Of a stretch of 43,737 nucleotides of DNA, positions 9,842 through 21,870 are shown in pieces. The translations under genes and the position numbers were made by a program. This DNA is from Symsagittifera roscoffensis (lineage: Eukaryota > Xenacoelomorpha > Acoela > Convolutidae), in the NCBI RefSeq assembly GCF_963678635.1, contig NW_026970962.1, positions 1 through 43,737 of the forward strand, given 5' to 3'. How positions within the stretch are numbered: position 1 is the first letter of the stretch; each line of letters opens with the position of its first letter. The notes beneath the pieces were generated by a model, which was not told where the DNA came from, made no database searches, and saw only the letters and a program-made list of their open reading frames with translations.

Positions 9842-12800
9842 ATTTATTTATGTTGAGAGTTTGTAGCTCGTGTGTTTTTGATCTGATGCTCGTGTTTTCA
9901 ACTCGAAATTTTCTGTGGTTGAATAGGGCGTCCTTGAAGCGATTATGCGTCAGCTGTTTTTGTGCATACCAAGAGATTCCTTTCGCTGAGACTTTAATGC
10001 TCCTATCTAAAACAAAAAAAAATATTAGTTTTAAAAATGAGCTCTGTTTATGTAAGCAATCTACAAACTATCATAAAAGCAAAAAAAGGAAATTGTGAAA
10101 AGTATTAAAGGTGCCAACCAAATTTAATTATTTTTTTTCTGTCATTGGATTTTTGGAATTTGATTAATTTTTGCCACTTACTTTTGAGTTTAAGAGAATA
10201 CAATTTCGGTTTGAGTGCTACAAATTCTACTATCAAGTCTCCACCCATCTCATCCTTGAACATTAGCACCTGTTTCTTGTGGGTTTCATTATACAGTGGT
10301 GATTGTTTGGGATAGTTCGAGAAGTCAAACAAGTGTCCCATTTCTTTTAGTTCCTCGTATATATCGTCACATTTTATCATATAAATAAAGCTATCAGTAT
10401 CGGGGTACAATAGCTCGAGATTCAAGTTTGGCTTCATTTGCACGTAGTGGGTTTCGAACATGTATTTTTTTGCAATGTCTAATAAAACTGCGCCAACGAT
10501 CGTTGGCCTATCCCACCGGATTGAGCTCGGATTGAATGTTATTGTAGCAAGGTCTTCGTGTATAATTTGGAATGACTTCAATGAGCTCTGGCACAACTTT
10601 TGCAGCAGCTCGGTTTCGTTACGCACTATACTCAGTTTTGTTCTGTTTCGTTTGCTTTCGATCGTCTTGCCGAAAGATGAATTTATTATGAGCTTATAAA
10701 AGTTTTCCTCAAAAACTTTCCTAGCCTTCTTTCTTAGCTCAGTGTTCATCTGTACAAAAGGAGCCATCCATTTACACTGTCAAAATTGCAGCACTCTATA
10801 AAGGTGAGTCACTTTCACACCTAATTGTATGTAAAGCTGAAGGGTCAGATAATGCAAAACATATCCTGACTTTTCTTGTATAGACTGTATAAGCTTAGGC
10901 ACTTTGGGTAGACTGGTGATACCTAATTTGCCCATCATTTCCTCTTGATCGGGACTCAAGTCAGTTATCTGTACAATTTATTTTGATGGCGCGGGAGGAT
11001 AGTCTTTGAAGTAGTCATAGAGCTCGTCGGGGAACTCGAAATCTACCTCCGCTAGGTAACCCCGCTCACTATCCTCATCCGTCAGTAGTAGTTTAGGTAA
11101 ATCCACCGAGTCGTCCGCCCATTTGAAATTGTTTAAGGGCAACAAGTAGTTTTGCATAATACCTCCGTAGAGATTATTTGCGTCGATGTTTACGATGAAC
11201 GAGTTTTCCTCATTTTTATCGTGGTCGTCAATATACTGGTTGTTGGCTTTCCAGTATTTTCGGGCATATACAGACGACATTCCACCACGAATCATCCCCT
11301 CTACAAAGTGAAGGTGGTCGCGCTCGGTTAGCAATCGAAGATCTGCTCGGAAGACTTTAAGGAACACATCCCCCGCCAAGTTACTTGCGCTACAATAGTG
11401 CGCGCAATCGACTCCATATGTTTCATAGCACACGGATTGAAAAGATTCGAACACAGAAGCAAGTAACAGCACATCGGTAGAGAGGTACAGGTCGTGGTAG
11501 TCACCAATTGAATTACAGCCGAATTTACTGAATACGATGATTGCATGGTTGAACTCTGATCGATCTACAGTGACCTCACCACCGGCTAGACTATTCGTCC
11601 ACGGTCTTCGCGCGGGTAATCGCGGGTCATTGAGTTTCTTGAAGCTGTCAAGGTAGCTGTAGGGGTAGAACCCTTTTCGTTTCAAAAGATCGATTTTCTC
11701 CAATGAATGTCCTTTTGCTTTGAAGAAATTTTCCAATAGACTGAAATTATCAGATGGCAAATTATTAACGAGCGTTGATAAGGAAGATTGCATGAACTTG
11801 TAGGAGTCGATAAATCACATTTCTAATTTTTCCACTTTCATTGTAGAACGTTTTGATCCATACCGATATGGTCATTGAGATGAATTTTTCTTCGGTGCTC
11901 GGTATGACAGAGTAGACATTGTGTGGGTTGCTTTTATTCAATGCTCGAATGATACAATGTAGGTCATAGTTTGCTAGATTGTGGGCAACTACAGGAATGA
12001 AATTGGTTGTCTTGCGGTTGATGTTGCATGTATTATGTGCCCAGCCGAGAAACTTGTTGGTATAGTGACAACTATTCCTCATCCCATGCAAAAGGCAATT
12101 CGCATATCCAGCACTCGGATGTATCTTCTTTTCCTCATCCCATGCAAAAGGCAATTCGCTTATCCAGCACTCGGATGTTTCTTCTTTTCTTGTTTTTCTT
12201 TGCCCCGTGAACGCGTAATGTCTTCTTTTTTCAATATAAAATTCCTTCGCAAGCGTTTCCAAGCTCAGTAACAGATGTTCGATACTGTCAGGTCCCCTTT
12301 TCAACTCGAATTTGACCACCTCGGGGTTTCCAAATTCTACAGCTGCGAATGCATACCCACAGTTCTGGTGTTTTTCGATAAGGTGAGTGTTCGATTTTTG
12401 TTGTCAGGCTCTGGGCCAGCTACGGGTACAATTAATGACTCCAAGTCGAAGTATACTATACGTGGTACAAACGATCGTTCACCGAAGTTTTCAAACACAT
12501 GTCGACCGTTGTCGGGCCCGGGCATCGTGATTTCAATGCCATCTTGTCGATAGCAAATTTCTTGATGTCGACGTAGAATATCGTTGGAAGCAAAAGTGTG
12601 GAAGCAGTTTCGGCAGATTTCATTTCTGTCGCGTGGTGCTCTTTTACGAATAAAGTTGACCAGCTTTGTCAGGTCGTTGATTAGCGCATAGTGATATGCA
12701 GAACCGTCGGAAAGAAGCAGCAAGTCCATCACAAATGTACAATTTAGCTCTTTTGAAATCTGGATTGGTATCAGCTCTTCTGACTGGTACATAAATAAGA

Positions 12801-14172
12801 AAAAAAAGTTTACTTTATATGAAATGGAATAAACTTCTAGGTCATGGTTGATTTTTTGTTTTTTTTTAATAGAAAAAATTTCTGGAAGAAATTTGAAATG
12901 TCAAATAAACTTACTGAAATACGTTGATTTGAGCATTGTTCAATCTTTCAAATCTTCATATTTCCAGAATGCTCATTGGCTTTTCAAAAACTCCTTGAAT
13001 CTTCACTATCTGTTTCATCTTTCGCTGTCTTGCATCTGGTTGCCTTTGTGGGGGTTCCGCGTTCCCTTCATCTTGATTGTCGTTGACGGCAACGACGACA
13101 ACATCCTTATCAGACTCTCCTTTTACTTCATCATCATCGCTGTCTTCGTCCTCGCTGTCTTCTTCTTTATACATTGCACATTTTGTCTTCTTTCGGTATG
13201 CCTGAGAAGATGCGTATAGAGGTGGACCATGTTTGAGGTGATAGCCTGCAATAAAGCAATACAGAAAGCATTTATCGTTCGCCTTTGTTTGTAAATTTAC
13301 AAGGTTGAAGTTCTGTTTTTTGAGACCAAGTGGTAGCGGCAAGTAGCTTCCTGCGCGCATTGGACACAGTTTAGCGAAATTGATAGTTACTTTCGAAATT
13401 CTTTCAATTATCCGACCACTTCCATGAGAAGCGAAGCAGTTGATTGAGTTGAGCATATGCTCAATCATCTCAATGTACTGCCCCTGTTCCAGACCACCAT
13501 AATTGACACGTACCATCTCGGTGTTCAAGAAAAGTGTGATTTTCTCAACATTGGGTTCATTGTCGTTTTCCACGGTGAGGTATTTCATCAAGCTCACTTC
13601 AACTGAGAATTGCACCTTAATTGATCCGTTTTGCAAGTGCTCGGATATGAAGTCATCAATGACTTCTTTGTTTCGCATCATGAAATCGAGCTGGTCAATT
13701 TCATTCTCGTCGAAATTTAGTTGATATTTCTTCAAATTGCCATTGAAAGCGGTTTGACTTTCAGTCAAAATTGACCGAGTGCTTTGAGGTACTCGCGTTG
13801 TTGATGAACCTTCGATGGCGATAGTCTCATTGCTACCACCACCAACACCACCGATTGAAGTAGAGCCAGCATCGGAATCCCAGACTGGAAGTCCAAGGCG
13901 GTTGTTCATGTGACTCTGATATTTTTCCAAGCTCATAAACACTGTTCTGCAAATTGCACGGTGCTTGTTTGCTGATTTTCCGTGATCTATTTCAATGTGC
14001 TGAATAGTTTCAGCCACCGAACTGAACTCCTCAAGGCAGTCATCGCATTTGATTCTGACGGCTGCAATCGAGTCATGAAGGTTGTGGAATGTCTTCTTAT
14101 GACGTCGTAGGTTTTTAGCAGAGCCCAGAACCGCATCACACAGATGACATGCGAGATTGGTTTTAGCTTTAG
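9842..14172 (-). repeat. 4.33 kb tandem duplication, left copy
   Basis: Near-identical to 14173..18505 at an offset of 4331 to 4332 bases. I noticed about seven substitutions and one A-run length change in total, around 0.2 percent. The junction (gctttag|atttatttatg near 14172) joins the polymerase N-terminal region of this copy to the C-terminal exon of the right copy. Confidence 0.93.
12078..12190 (-). repeat. 56 bp tandem duplication inside polB (copy 1)
   Basis: Two adjacent 56 bp units (catcccatgcaaaaggcaat...) lie between the ExoI and ExoII motifs, inside the Cys/His-rich segment that resembles a T4 endonuclease VII-type zinc site (CHYTNKF...CN). Since 56 is not a multiple of three, the two units are read in different frames (ELPFAWDEE versus CLLHGMRN). 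The same duplication is present in the other polB copy at about 16410..16522. Confidence 0.8.
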
Positions 14173-17100
14173 ATTTATTTATGTTGAGAGTTTGTAGCTC
14201 GTGTGTTTTTGATCTGATGCTCGTGTTTTCAACTCGAAATTTTCTGTGGTTGAATAGGGCGTCCTTGAAGCGATTATGCGTCAGCTGTTTTTGTGCATAC
14301 CAAGAGATTCCTTTCGCTGAGACTTTAATGCTCCTATCTAAAACAAAAAAAAATATTAGTTTTAAAAATGAGCTCTGTTTATGTAAGCAATCTACAAACT
14401 ATCATAAAAGCAAAAAAAAGGAAATTGTGAAAAGTATTAAAGGTGCCAACCAAATTTAATTATTTTTTTTCTGTCATTGGATTTTTGGAATTTGATTAAT
14501 TTTTGCCACTTACTTTTGAGTTTAAGAGAATACAATTTCGGTTTGAGTGCTACAAATTCTACTATCAAGTCTCCACCCATCTCATCCTTGAACATTAGCA
14601 CCTGTTTCTTGTGGGTTTCATTATACAGTGGTGATTGTTTGGGATAGTTCGAGAAGTCAAACAAGTGTCCCATTTCTTTTAGTTCCTCGTATATATCGTC
14701 ACATTTTATCATATAAATAAAGCTATCAGTATCGGGGTACAATAGCTCGAGATTCAAGTTTGGCTTCATTTGCACGTAGTGGGTTTCGAACATGTATTTT
14801 TTTGCAATGTCTAATAAAACTGCGCCAACGATCGTTGGCCTATCCCACCGGATTGAGCTCGGATTGAATGTTATTGTAGCAAGGTCTTCGTGTATAATTT
14901 GGAATGACTTCAATGAGCTCTGGCACAACTTTTGCAGTAGCTCGGTTTCGTTACGCACTATACTCAGTTTTGTTCTGTTTCGTTTGCTTTCGATCGTCTT
15001 GCCGAAAGATGAATTTATTATGAGCTTATAAAAGTTTTCCTCAAAAACTTTCCTAGCCTTCTTTCTTAGCTCAGTGTTCATCTGTACAAAAGGAGCCATC
15101 CATTTACACTGTCAAAATTGCAGCACTCTATAAAGGTGAGTCACTTTCACACCTAATTGTATGTAAAGCTGAAGGGTCAGATAATGCAAAACATATCCTG
15201 ACTTTTCTTGTATAGACTGTATAAGCTTAGGCACTTTGGGTAGACTGGTGATACCTAATTTGCCCATCATTTCCTCTTGATCGGGACTCAAGTCAGTTAT
15301 CTGTACAATTTATTTTGATGGCGCGGGAGGATAGTCTTTGAAGTAGTCATAGAGCTCGTCGGGGAACTCGAAATCTACCTCCGCTAGGTAACCCCGCTCA
15401 CTATCCTCATCCGTCAGTAGTAGTTTAGGTAAATCCACCGAGTCGTCCGCCCATTTGAAATTGTTTAAGGGCAACAAGTAGTTTTGCATAATACCTCCGT
15501 AGAGATTATTTGCGTCGATGTTTACGATGAACGAGTTTTCCTCATTTTTATCGTGGTCGTCAATATACTGGTTGTTGGCTTTCCAGTATTTTCGGGCATA
15601 TACAGACGACATTCCACCACGAATCATCCCCTCTACAAAGTGAAGGTGGTCGCGCTCGGTTAGCAATCGAAGATCTGCTCGGAAGACTTTAAGGAACACA
15701 TCCCCCGCCAAGTTACTTGCGCTACAATAGTGCGCGCAATCGACTCCATATGTTTCATAGCACACGGATTGAAAAGATTCGAACACAGAAGCAAGTAACA
15801 GCACATCGGTAGAGAGGTACAGGTCGTGGTAGTCACCAATTGAATTACAGCCGAATTTACTGAATACGATGATTGCATGGTTGAACTCTGATCGATCTAC
15901 AGTGACCTCACCACCGGCTAGACTATTCGTCCACGGTCTTCGCGCGGGTAATCGCGGGTCATTGAGTTTCTTGAAGCTGTCAAGGTAGCTGTAGGGGTAG
16001 AACCCTTTTCGTTTCAAAAGATCGATTTTCTCCAATGAATGTCCTTTTGCTTTGAAGAAATTTTCCAATAGACTGAAATTATCAGATGGCAAATTATTAA
16101 CGAGCGTTGATAAGGAAGATTGCATGAACTTGTAGGAGTCGATAAATCACATTTCTAATTTTTCCACTTTCATTGTAGAACGTTTTGATCCATACCGATA
16201 TGGTCATTGAGATGAATTTTTCTTCGGTGCTCGGTATGACAGAGTAGACATTGTGTGGGTTGCTTTTATTCAATGCTCGAATGATACAATGTAGGTCATA
16301 GTTTGCTAGATTGTGGGCAACTACAGGAATGAAATTGGTTGTCTTGCGGTTGATGTTGCATGTATTATGTGCCCAGCCGAGAAACTTGTTGGTATAGTGA
16401 CAACTATTCCTCATCCCATGCAAAAGGCAATTCGCATATCCAGCACTCGGATGTATCTTCTTTTCCTCATCCCATGCAAAAGGCAATTCGCTTATCCAGC
16501 ACTCGGATGTATCTTCTTTTCTTGTTTTTCTTTGCCCCGTGAACGCGTAATGTCTTCTTTTTTCAATATAAAATTCCTTCGCAAGCGTTTCCAAGCTCAG
16601 TAACAGATGTTCGATACTGTCAGGTCCCCTTTTCAACTCGAATTTGACCACCTCGGGGTTTCCAAATTCTACAGCTGCGAATGCATACCCACAGTTCTGG
16701 TGTTTTTCGATAAGGTGAGTGTTCGATTTTTGTTGTCAGGCTCTGGGCCAGCTACGGGTACAATTAATGACTCCAAGTCGAAGTATACTATACGTGGTAC
16801 AAACGATCGTTCACCGAAGTTTTCAAACACATGTCGACCGTTGTCGGGCCCGGGCATCGTGATTTCAATGCCATCTTGTCGATAGCAAATTTCTTGATGT
16901 CGACGTAGAATATCGTTGGAAGCAAAAGTGTGGAAGCAGTTTCGGCAGATTTCATTTCTGTCGCGTGGTGCTCTTTTACGAATAAAGTTGACCAGCTTTG
17001 TCAGGTCGTTGATTAGCGCATAGTGATATGCAGAACCGTCGGAAAGAAGCAGCAAGTCCATCACAAATGTACAATTTAGCTCTTTTGAAATCTGGATTGG

Positions 17101-18505
17101 TATCAGCTCTTCTGACTGGTACATAAATAAGAAAAAAAAGTTTACTTTATATGAAATGGAATAAACTTCTATGTCATGGTTGATTTTTTGTTTTTTTTTA
17201 ATAGAAAAAATTTCTGGAAGAAATTTGAAATGTCAAATAAACTTACTGAAATACGTTGATTTGAGCATTGTTCAATCTTTCAAATCTTCATATTTCCAGA
17301 ATGCTCATTGGTTTTTCAAAAACTCCTTGAATCTTCACTATCTGTTTCATCTTTCGCTGTCTTGCATCTGGTTGCCTTTGTGGGGGTTCCGCGTTCCCTT
17401 CATCTTGATTGTCGTTGACGGCAACGACGACAACATCCTTATCAGACTCTCCTTTTACTTCATCATCATCGCTGTCTTCGTCCTCGCTGTCTTCTTCTTT
17501 ATACATTGCACATTTTGTCTTCTTTCGGTATGCCTGAGAAGATGCGTATAGAGGTGGACCATGTTTGAGGTGATAGCCTGCAATGAAGCAATACAGAAAG
17601 CATTTATCGTTCGCCTTTGTTTGTAAATTTACAAGGTTGAAGTTCTGTTTTTTGAGACCAAGTGGTAGCGGCAAGTAGCTTCCTGCGCGCATTGGACACA
17701 GTTTAGCGAAATTGATAGTTACTTTCGAAATTCTTTCAATTATCCGACCACTTCCATGAGAAGCGAAGCAGTTGATTGAGTTGAGCATATGTTCAATCAT
17801 CTCAATGTACTGCCCCTGTTCCAGACCACCATAATTGACACGTACCATCTCGGTGTTCAAGAAAAGTGTGATTTTCTCAACATTGGGTTCATTGTCGTTT
17901 TCCACGGTGAGGTATTTCATCAAGCTCACTTCAACTGAGAATTGCACCTTAATTGATCCGTTTTGCAAGTGCTCGGATATGAAGTCATCAATGACTTCTT
18001 TGTTTCGCATCATGAAATCGAGCTGGTCAATTTCATTCTCGTCGAAATTTAGTTGATATTTCTTCAAATTGCCATTGAAAGCGGTTTGACTTTCAGTCAA
18101 AATTGACCGAGTGCTTTGAGGTACTCGCGTTGTTGATGAACCTTCGATGGCGATAGTCTCATTGCTACCACCACCAACACCACCGATTGAAGTAGAGCCA
18201 GCATCGGAATCCCAGACTGGAAGTCCAAGGCGGTTGTTCATGTGACTCTGATATTTTTCCAAGCTCATAAACACTGTTCTGCAAATTGCACGGTGCTTGT
18301 TTGCTGATTTTCCGTGATCTATTTCAATGTGCTGAATAGTTTCAGCCACCGAACTGAACTCCTCAAGGCAGTCATCGCATTTGATTCTGACGGCTGCAAT
18401 CGAGTCATGAAGGTTGTGGAATGTCTTCTTATGACGTCGTAGGTTTTTAGCAGAGCCCAGAACCGCATCACACAGATGACATGCGAGATTGGTTTTAGCT
18501 TTAGA
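14173..18505 (-). repeat. 4.33 kb tandem duplication, right copy
   Basis: Second unit of the direct duplication. Differences from the left unit include cagtag/cagcag (about 14937), an extra A in the run near 14412, atgtatc/atgtttc (about 16510), tatgtca/taggtca (about 17172), ggttttt/ggctttt (about 17311), caatgaagc/caataaagc (about 17584) and tatgttc/tatgctc (about 17791). Confidence 0.93.
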
Positions 18506-18517
18506 AGAATTAGGCAT
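14173..18517 (-). pseudogene. polB: Protein-primed DNA polymerase B, copy 2 (full N-terminus, 3' truncated)
   Basis: Starts at ATG 18517 and reads 409 codons to a TGA at 17288..17290. The N-terminus has a C2H2 finger (Cys13, Cys16, His29, His34), a second CDDC..H..H finger and an acidic linker (EEDSEDEDSDDDE). After a probable intron (GTAAGT at 17246..17241, CAG at 17118..17116, whose phases do not match cleanly) comes a third finger-like motif (CRNC...HQEIC), then ExoI, ExoII and ExoIII, and motifs A, B and C as in copy 1. The intron donor at 14513 and acceptor near 14338 are conserved. The last exon is cut by the duplication junction at 14172/14173, after which the reading frame no longer matches the following N-terminal segment. 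Breaks shared with copy 1: TGA 17288, frameshifts near 16725..16745 and 16125..16160, TAA 15310..15312, TGA 15112..15114. Confidence 0.92.
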
Positions 18518-20446
18518 TGTTTTGTTGATTTTCTTTCAAAAGTTTATGAGTTGAGAAATATCCAAACTGGTCTGATTTATCAGAAGAAAGTTTCGAATAA
18601 AGATTTTTTGTTTCAATCAAGAACTGCTGAAATTCAGAAAGCAAAAGACAAAAGTGAATTTTTAGTTTGGGGTTAAAATCTTAATTGTTTTCCAACCACA
18701 AGCGTAGGTGAATTATAGTTGTTGATTAGCGGTTTTATTTTCCTTTTCGGTTATATGAATCAGTCCTGTTAAAGACATAATCATTACTAAGAATTGTTGG
18801 TTTGACTAATTCCTTTCAAGTATATAGACTTAACTTCAAGTCTTGCTTAAACACCTATCCCCTAGTACACTTAGTTTGAAGTGACTAATATTGCTGTAGG
18901 CAGGTATATAAAAGGAATTAGAGCTAACCACCACGTTAAAAGAAGGAAATGTATTCTATCAGGGTTGCTTGGAATTGGCTGAATACAGTTCTGAACACAA
19001 CAACTTTTGATCTGAATAAGATAGACAGTTCACCATAGGGACCTTTTCTGTTGTCCTGTGACAGGTTAAACCAGTAGCCTAGCAATTTTTTAATTGCAGT
19101 CAGTAAACGAGATAAAAACATACAAGCACAAAAAGTAGAAAAATTTGAAAAAAAAAATCAAAAAAACTAAAATTGAAAATGTTCTATGTTTCTAGCAAGA
19201 AATTGTTCAGTTTTGCAGGCAATCGACAATGAAAGAGTGTACACACGCTGGATTATGTTCAGATAGCCAATCAGAACGATTTTCAGAAAAGTTTCTGTTC
19301 CCCTATGGTAGGGCAACAAGGTGGTATAGCAAATTTTTGCTAGAAGCTAACATTGCGACAAAAAACTTTGTTGAAATTTAATGTAAAGTTTTGAAAAAAT
19401 TTGAAAAAATCGAAAATTAAAACTATTTGTTTTTATTTTTCTCTAATGTTTAATTATGGTTCTCACCGATCAGGAAAGATTAACGACGCTATTAAACACT
19501 TTCTGAAGTTCACTAGAGGCGATAATCGAAAAAAAGAAATTTTCACTTGGGTGTCTAGAACGTGAACCGAGATGAAATTCAAATGTTTTTTGTATCCATC
19601 AACATCCCCGAACCATAATTCGTCCTTCGGACGAACATCGCGAAAAACGCATTATTTTTGAACAACTCCTTCACGGTGAACTATCATTTTTTTCGGTTTT
19701 CGGAATTTTGAACTACATTAAAAATAAAATTATTTATAATCTAACAAAAGCAAACGAATTGATTTGCGTAAAACCATAGGTTCAGAGCGTCAAGTTTTTT
19801 AGTTCGGAATAAAAAATTTTACTGATTTATTTTTCAAAAATTGTTATTTTTGAAATTTTCATATTTTTCTAAAAATAGGATTTTGACTAATTCAAGGTTC
19901 TGAAACCAATAATTTTTGATCTGATAAAGATAGACGCTTTGTAAGGTGAACCATTTCTGTTCTCCTATAATAGGGCAAGCCATTGAGATCATTAATTATT
20001 CAACTAGAATATTGGTAGAGTAAGAAATGACATGTGAATATTCTTGGGGTGTAAAAAAAAATTAAACAAAATTTCAAAATTTTGATTCCAATGGTTTGCT
20101 ATGATTTTTTTTGTCGAACTGGGAAACAAAGGGTGTCCTGCAATTAGTCGATTGCAACAAAACTTTATCCTTTTCAAAATTAAAAGATTTTAATGGAACA
20201 TTCCACCTGATACTCTATCTATCTCTTTCTTGATTTTTCTTATCGATTGAGTTTGATTGAAAACAATACACTCAAATTTAATTTACTCAAATGACACAGA
20301 AATATTACAATATATACATATATATACAAACAGAAATCAAACTGATTTGATAAAAAGTGAAAGCAACACATGAAACCAAAACAAGCTCCAAAGTTTTAAA
20401 AAATCAAAACATTTTTGAAAATAGCAAACAGTTTTTAAAAATTTTC
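18518..20446. other. Non-coding region of the Polinton with degenerate direct repeats
   Basis: About 1.9 kb upstream of polB without a convincing gene. Three loosely similar blocks contain 'ttttgatctgaataagatagac' / 'tttctgttctcctataatagggcaa'-like sequence, near 19005..19075, 19275..19330 and 19905..19985. A TA-rich palindromic run (atatatacatatatatac) lies near 20310. Part of this must carry the polB promoter. Confidence 0.5.
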
Positions 20447-21007
20447 TTAAAATGGGTTGAATACATATTTACGCTTTTTGGGCGCATAGCAAGCTGCTAC
20501 TGGTGGCGTCTCTGGAATGTTTTTAGGAACATTTGATTCAAAATTATCGTCGGAGGGTTGTGACACAGATCTGATCGGTGTTGTTATCGTTGTCACGTCT
20601 GCAGTTGAGTCCTGAGGAGACGAGATTGACGTCGTTGACTCGATGTCCCAGTAGGATGCACGCTCTGCCAAGTCCCTAAAGTACCCTTCCTGGTTTTCGT
20701 ACAAGAGAATCATCTCGCAATCGTTGCGAAAAAGAAGCTTCCGAGGTGATTGTTCGAGATATCCGGGGTTGTTGATGTCAGTCTTGTCCAAAGCAGGATA
20801 GGATTTGGTCTCTGTGGAGCTGTCAAAAATACTTTTCCTGCTCTGACGCAGAAGAGTGATCTGATCGAGTAAATAATTGGGAAGCATCATGTGACTTTGA
20901 GTAGTCCAATCGCGATACTCCAGGTCTGAGGGTCGACGAGCCAAGTCGTTGAATGAAGATGGCATTCTCTCCCGTTCTTGCTGTACAATGACGATAGTTT
21001 CTCTCAT
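20447..21007 (-). CDS. Intact unknown Polinton ORF with basic C-terminus
   Basis: An uninterrupted 186-codon frame from ATG 21007 to the stop at 20447. The protein is hydrophilic and rich in Ser, Thr, Asp and Arg, with a proline-rich C-terminal third and the end APKKRKYVFNPF, which contains a monopartite nuclear-localisation-like cluster (PKKRKY). No transmembrane segment or enzyme motif is visible. It is one of very few genes in the element without any stop or frameshift. Position between the polymerase and the virion genes is where adinto-type elements often carry accessory genes. The function is unknown to me; a nuclear DNA-binding or regulatory role is only a guess from the basic tail. 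Confidence 0.6.
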   Translation of the reverse strand: MRETIVIVQQERERMPSSFNDLARRPSDLEYRDWTTQSHMMLPNYLLDQITLLRQSRKSIFDSSTETKSYPALDKTDINNPGYLEQSPRKLLFRNDCEMILLYENQEGYFRDLAERASYWDIESTTSISSPQDSTADVTTITTPIRSVSQPSDDNFESNVPKNIPETPPVAACYAPKKRKYVFNPF

Positions 21008-21870
21008 GTAGGTTTAGTATATTATCGTTCGCTTACTTGAATTTTGTCTATCTTTCAGAGCTGAGTTTCAACTGAGTTGTTTGAATGTGAATGAGAGAAT
21101 GAAAATAAGTAGCATAAGAGTTTGAATAAAGTAAGAGGGTGTGTGGGTGGTGTTTATGGTTGTGGGTGGTCTACAACTTTTTAATATGTTTTATGGAGGT
21201 GTTTAGCATATGTGTGAAAAGACGGACATACTTAAGATCTATACTTCAAAGAAACCACGTGACGTTTTTTTTTTATTTTATCCTCAGGGCAATATGACAT
21301 GAAAATGACTTCAAAGACATTGTGGGTGTACCGACAGGCAAACCAGTATCATGATTTATTTTTTAATTAGGTTTTGTCAAACAAAAGTTATCAGTGCAAT
21401 AAAACTTTTAATGCCTCGTAAACATCTAACCTTAAAACTACTGAAATGTTCCCTATTAGACCCGAAGGCTTTTGTTATAGATAAATGTAACTTAAACTAG
21501 ATAACAGCAAGCTATTGCTATCTCTACTTCAAATAGAATGCTTGACGCCTTTTTTTATGTCCCCGGACGAGGGCTATAAAGGTCTCCACTTCAAAGTGAG
21601 TACATGTATGCCGACATGTAACATTAACTGAGATTTATGACCCATTCCGGGGCTTTCGAGACAGAAATGACAGATGAAATAAACACGCTTTTATCTTATA
21701 CAAATCCAATTGCAAAAACTAATCAAATTCTCCCGCTATAGGCTGAAGTGGCGCCATAAAAGTAAATCCACAGAGATTTGTTTATATTCTATCCAGTTTT
21801 TTATTCATTACACTCTCTCATAAAACAATTGAACTAGCAGTTTACTTCCGTTACCGCCACCACCACCACT
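21008..21870. other. Non-coding divergent intergenic region
   Basis: Separates the minus-strand 20447..21007 gene from the plus-strand 21871 gene, so it should hold two divergent promoters. I cannot pick out definite elements. Confidence 0.5.

Larger units (their letters stand above)
9342..14172 (-). pseudogene. polB: Protein-primed DNA polymerase B, copy 1 (5' truncated, keeps C-terminal exon)
   Basis: Family B polymerase of the protein-primed Polinton/adenovirus type, which copies the linear element. Visible in order: part of the N-terminal zinc-finger domain; 3'-5' exonuclease ExoI (FDLES), ExoII (NLANYDLH) and ExoIII (YHDLYLSTDVLL) motifs; polymerase motif A (DANNLYG); motif B (NSSFGK); motif C (YPDTDSF); and the KPKLYS motif. 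A spliceosomal intron with GTAAGT donor at 10181..10176 and TTTTAG acceptor at 10008..10007 joins in phase to the last exon 10006..9342, which holds the C-terminus. Breaks: in-frame TGA at 12956..12958, a frameshift near 12390..12415, a frameshift near 11793..11830, TAA at 10978..10980 and TGA at 10780..10782. The first codons are missing because the copy begins inside the tandem duplication. Confidence 0.92.

Noticed and set aside
12848-13219. Plus-strand frames inside the polymerase region (also 9820..10098, 10460..10699, 11981..12553, 14157..14459, 17171..17551)
   Set aside because: They are antisense shadows of the minus-strand polymerase; they show no motif and follow the duplicated DNA.
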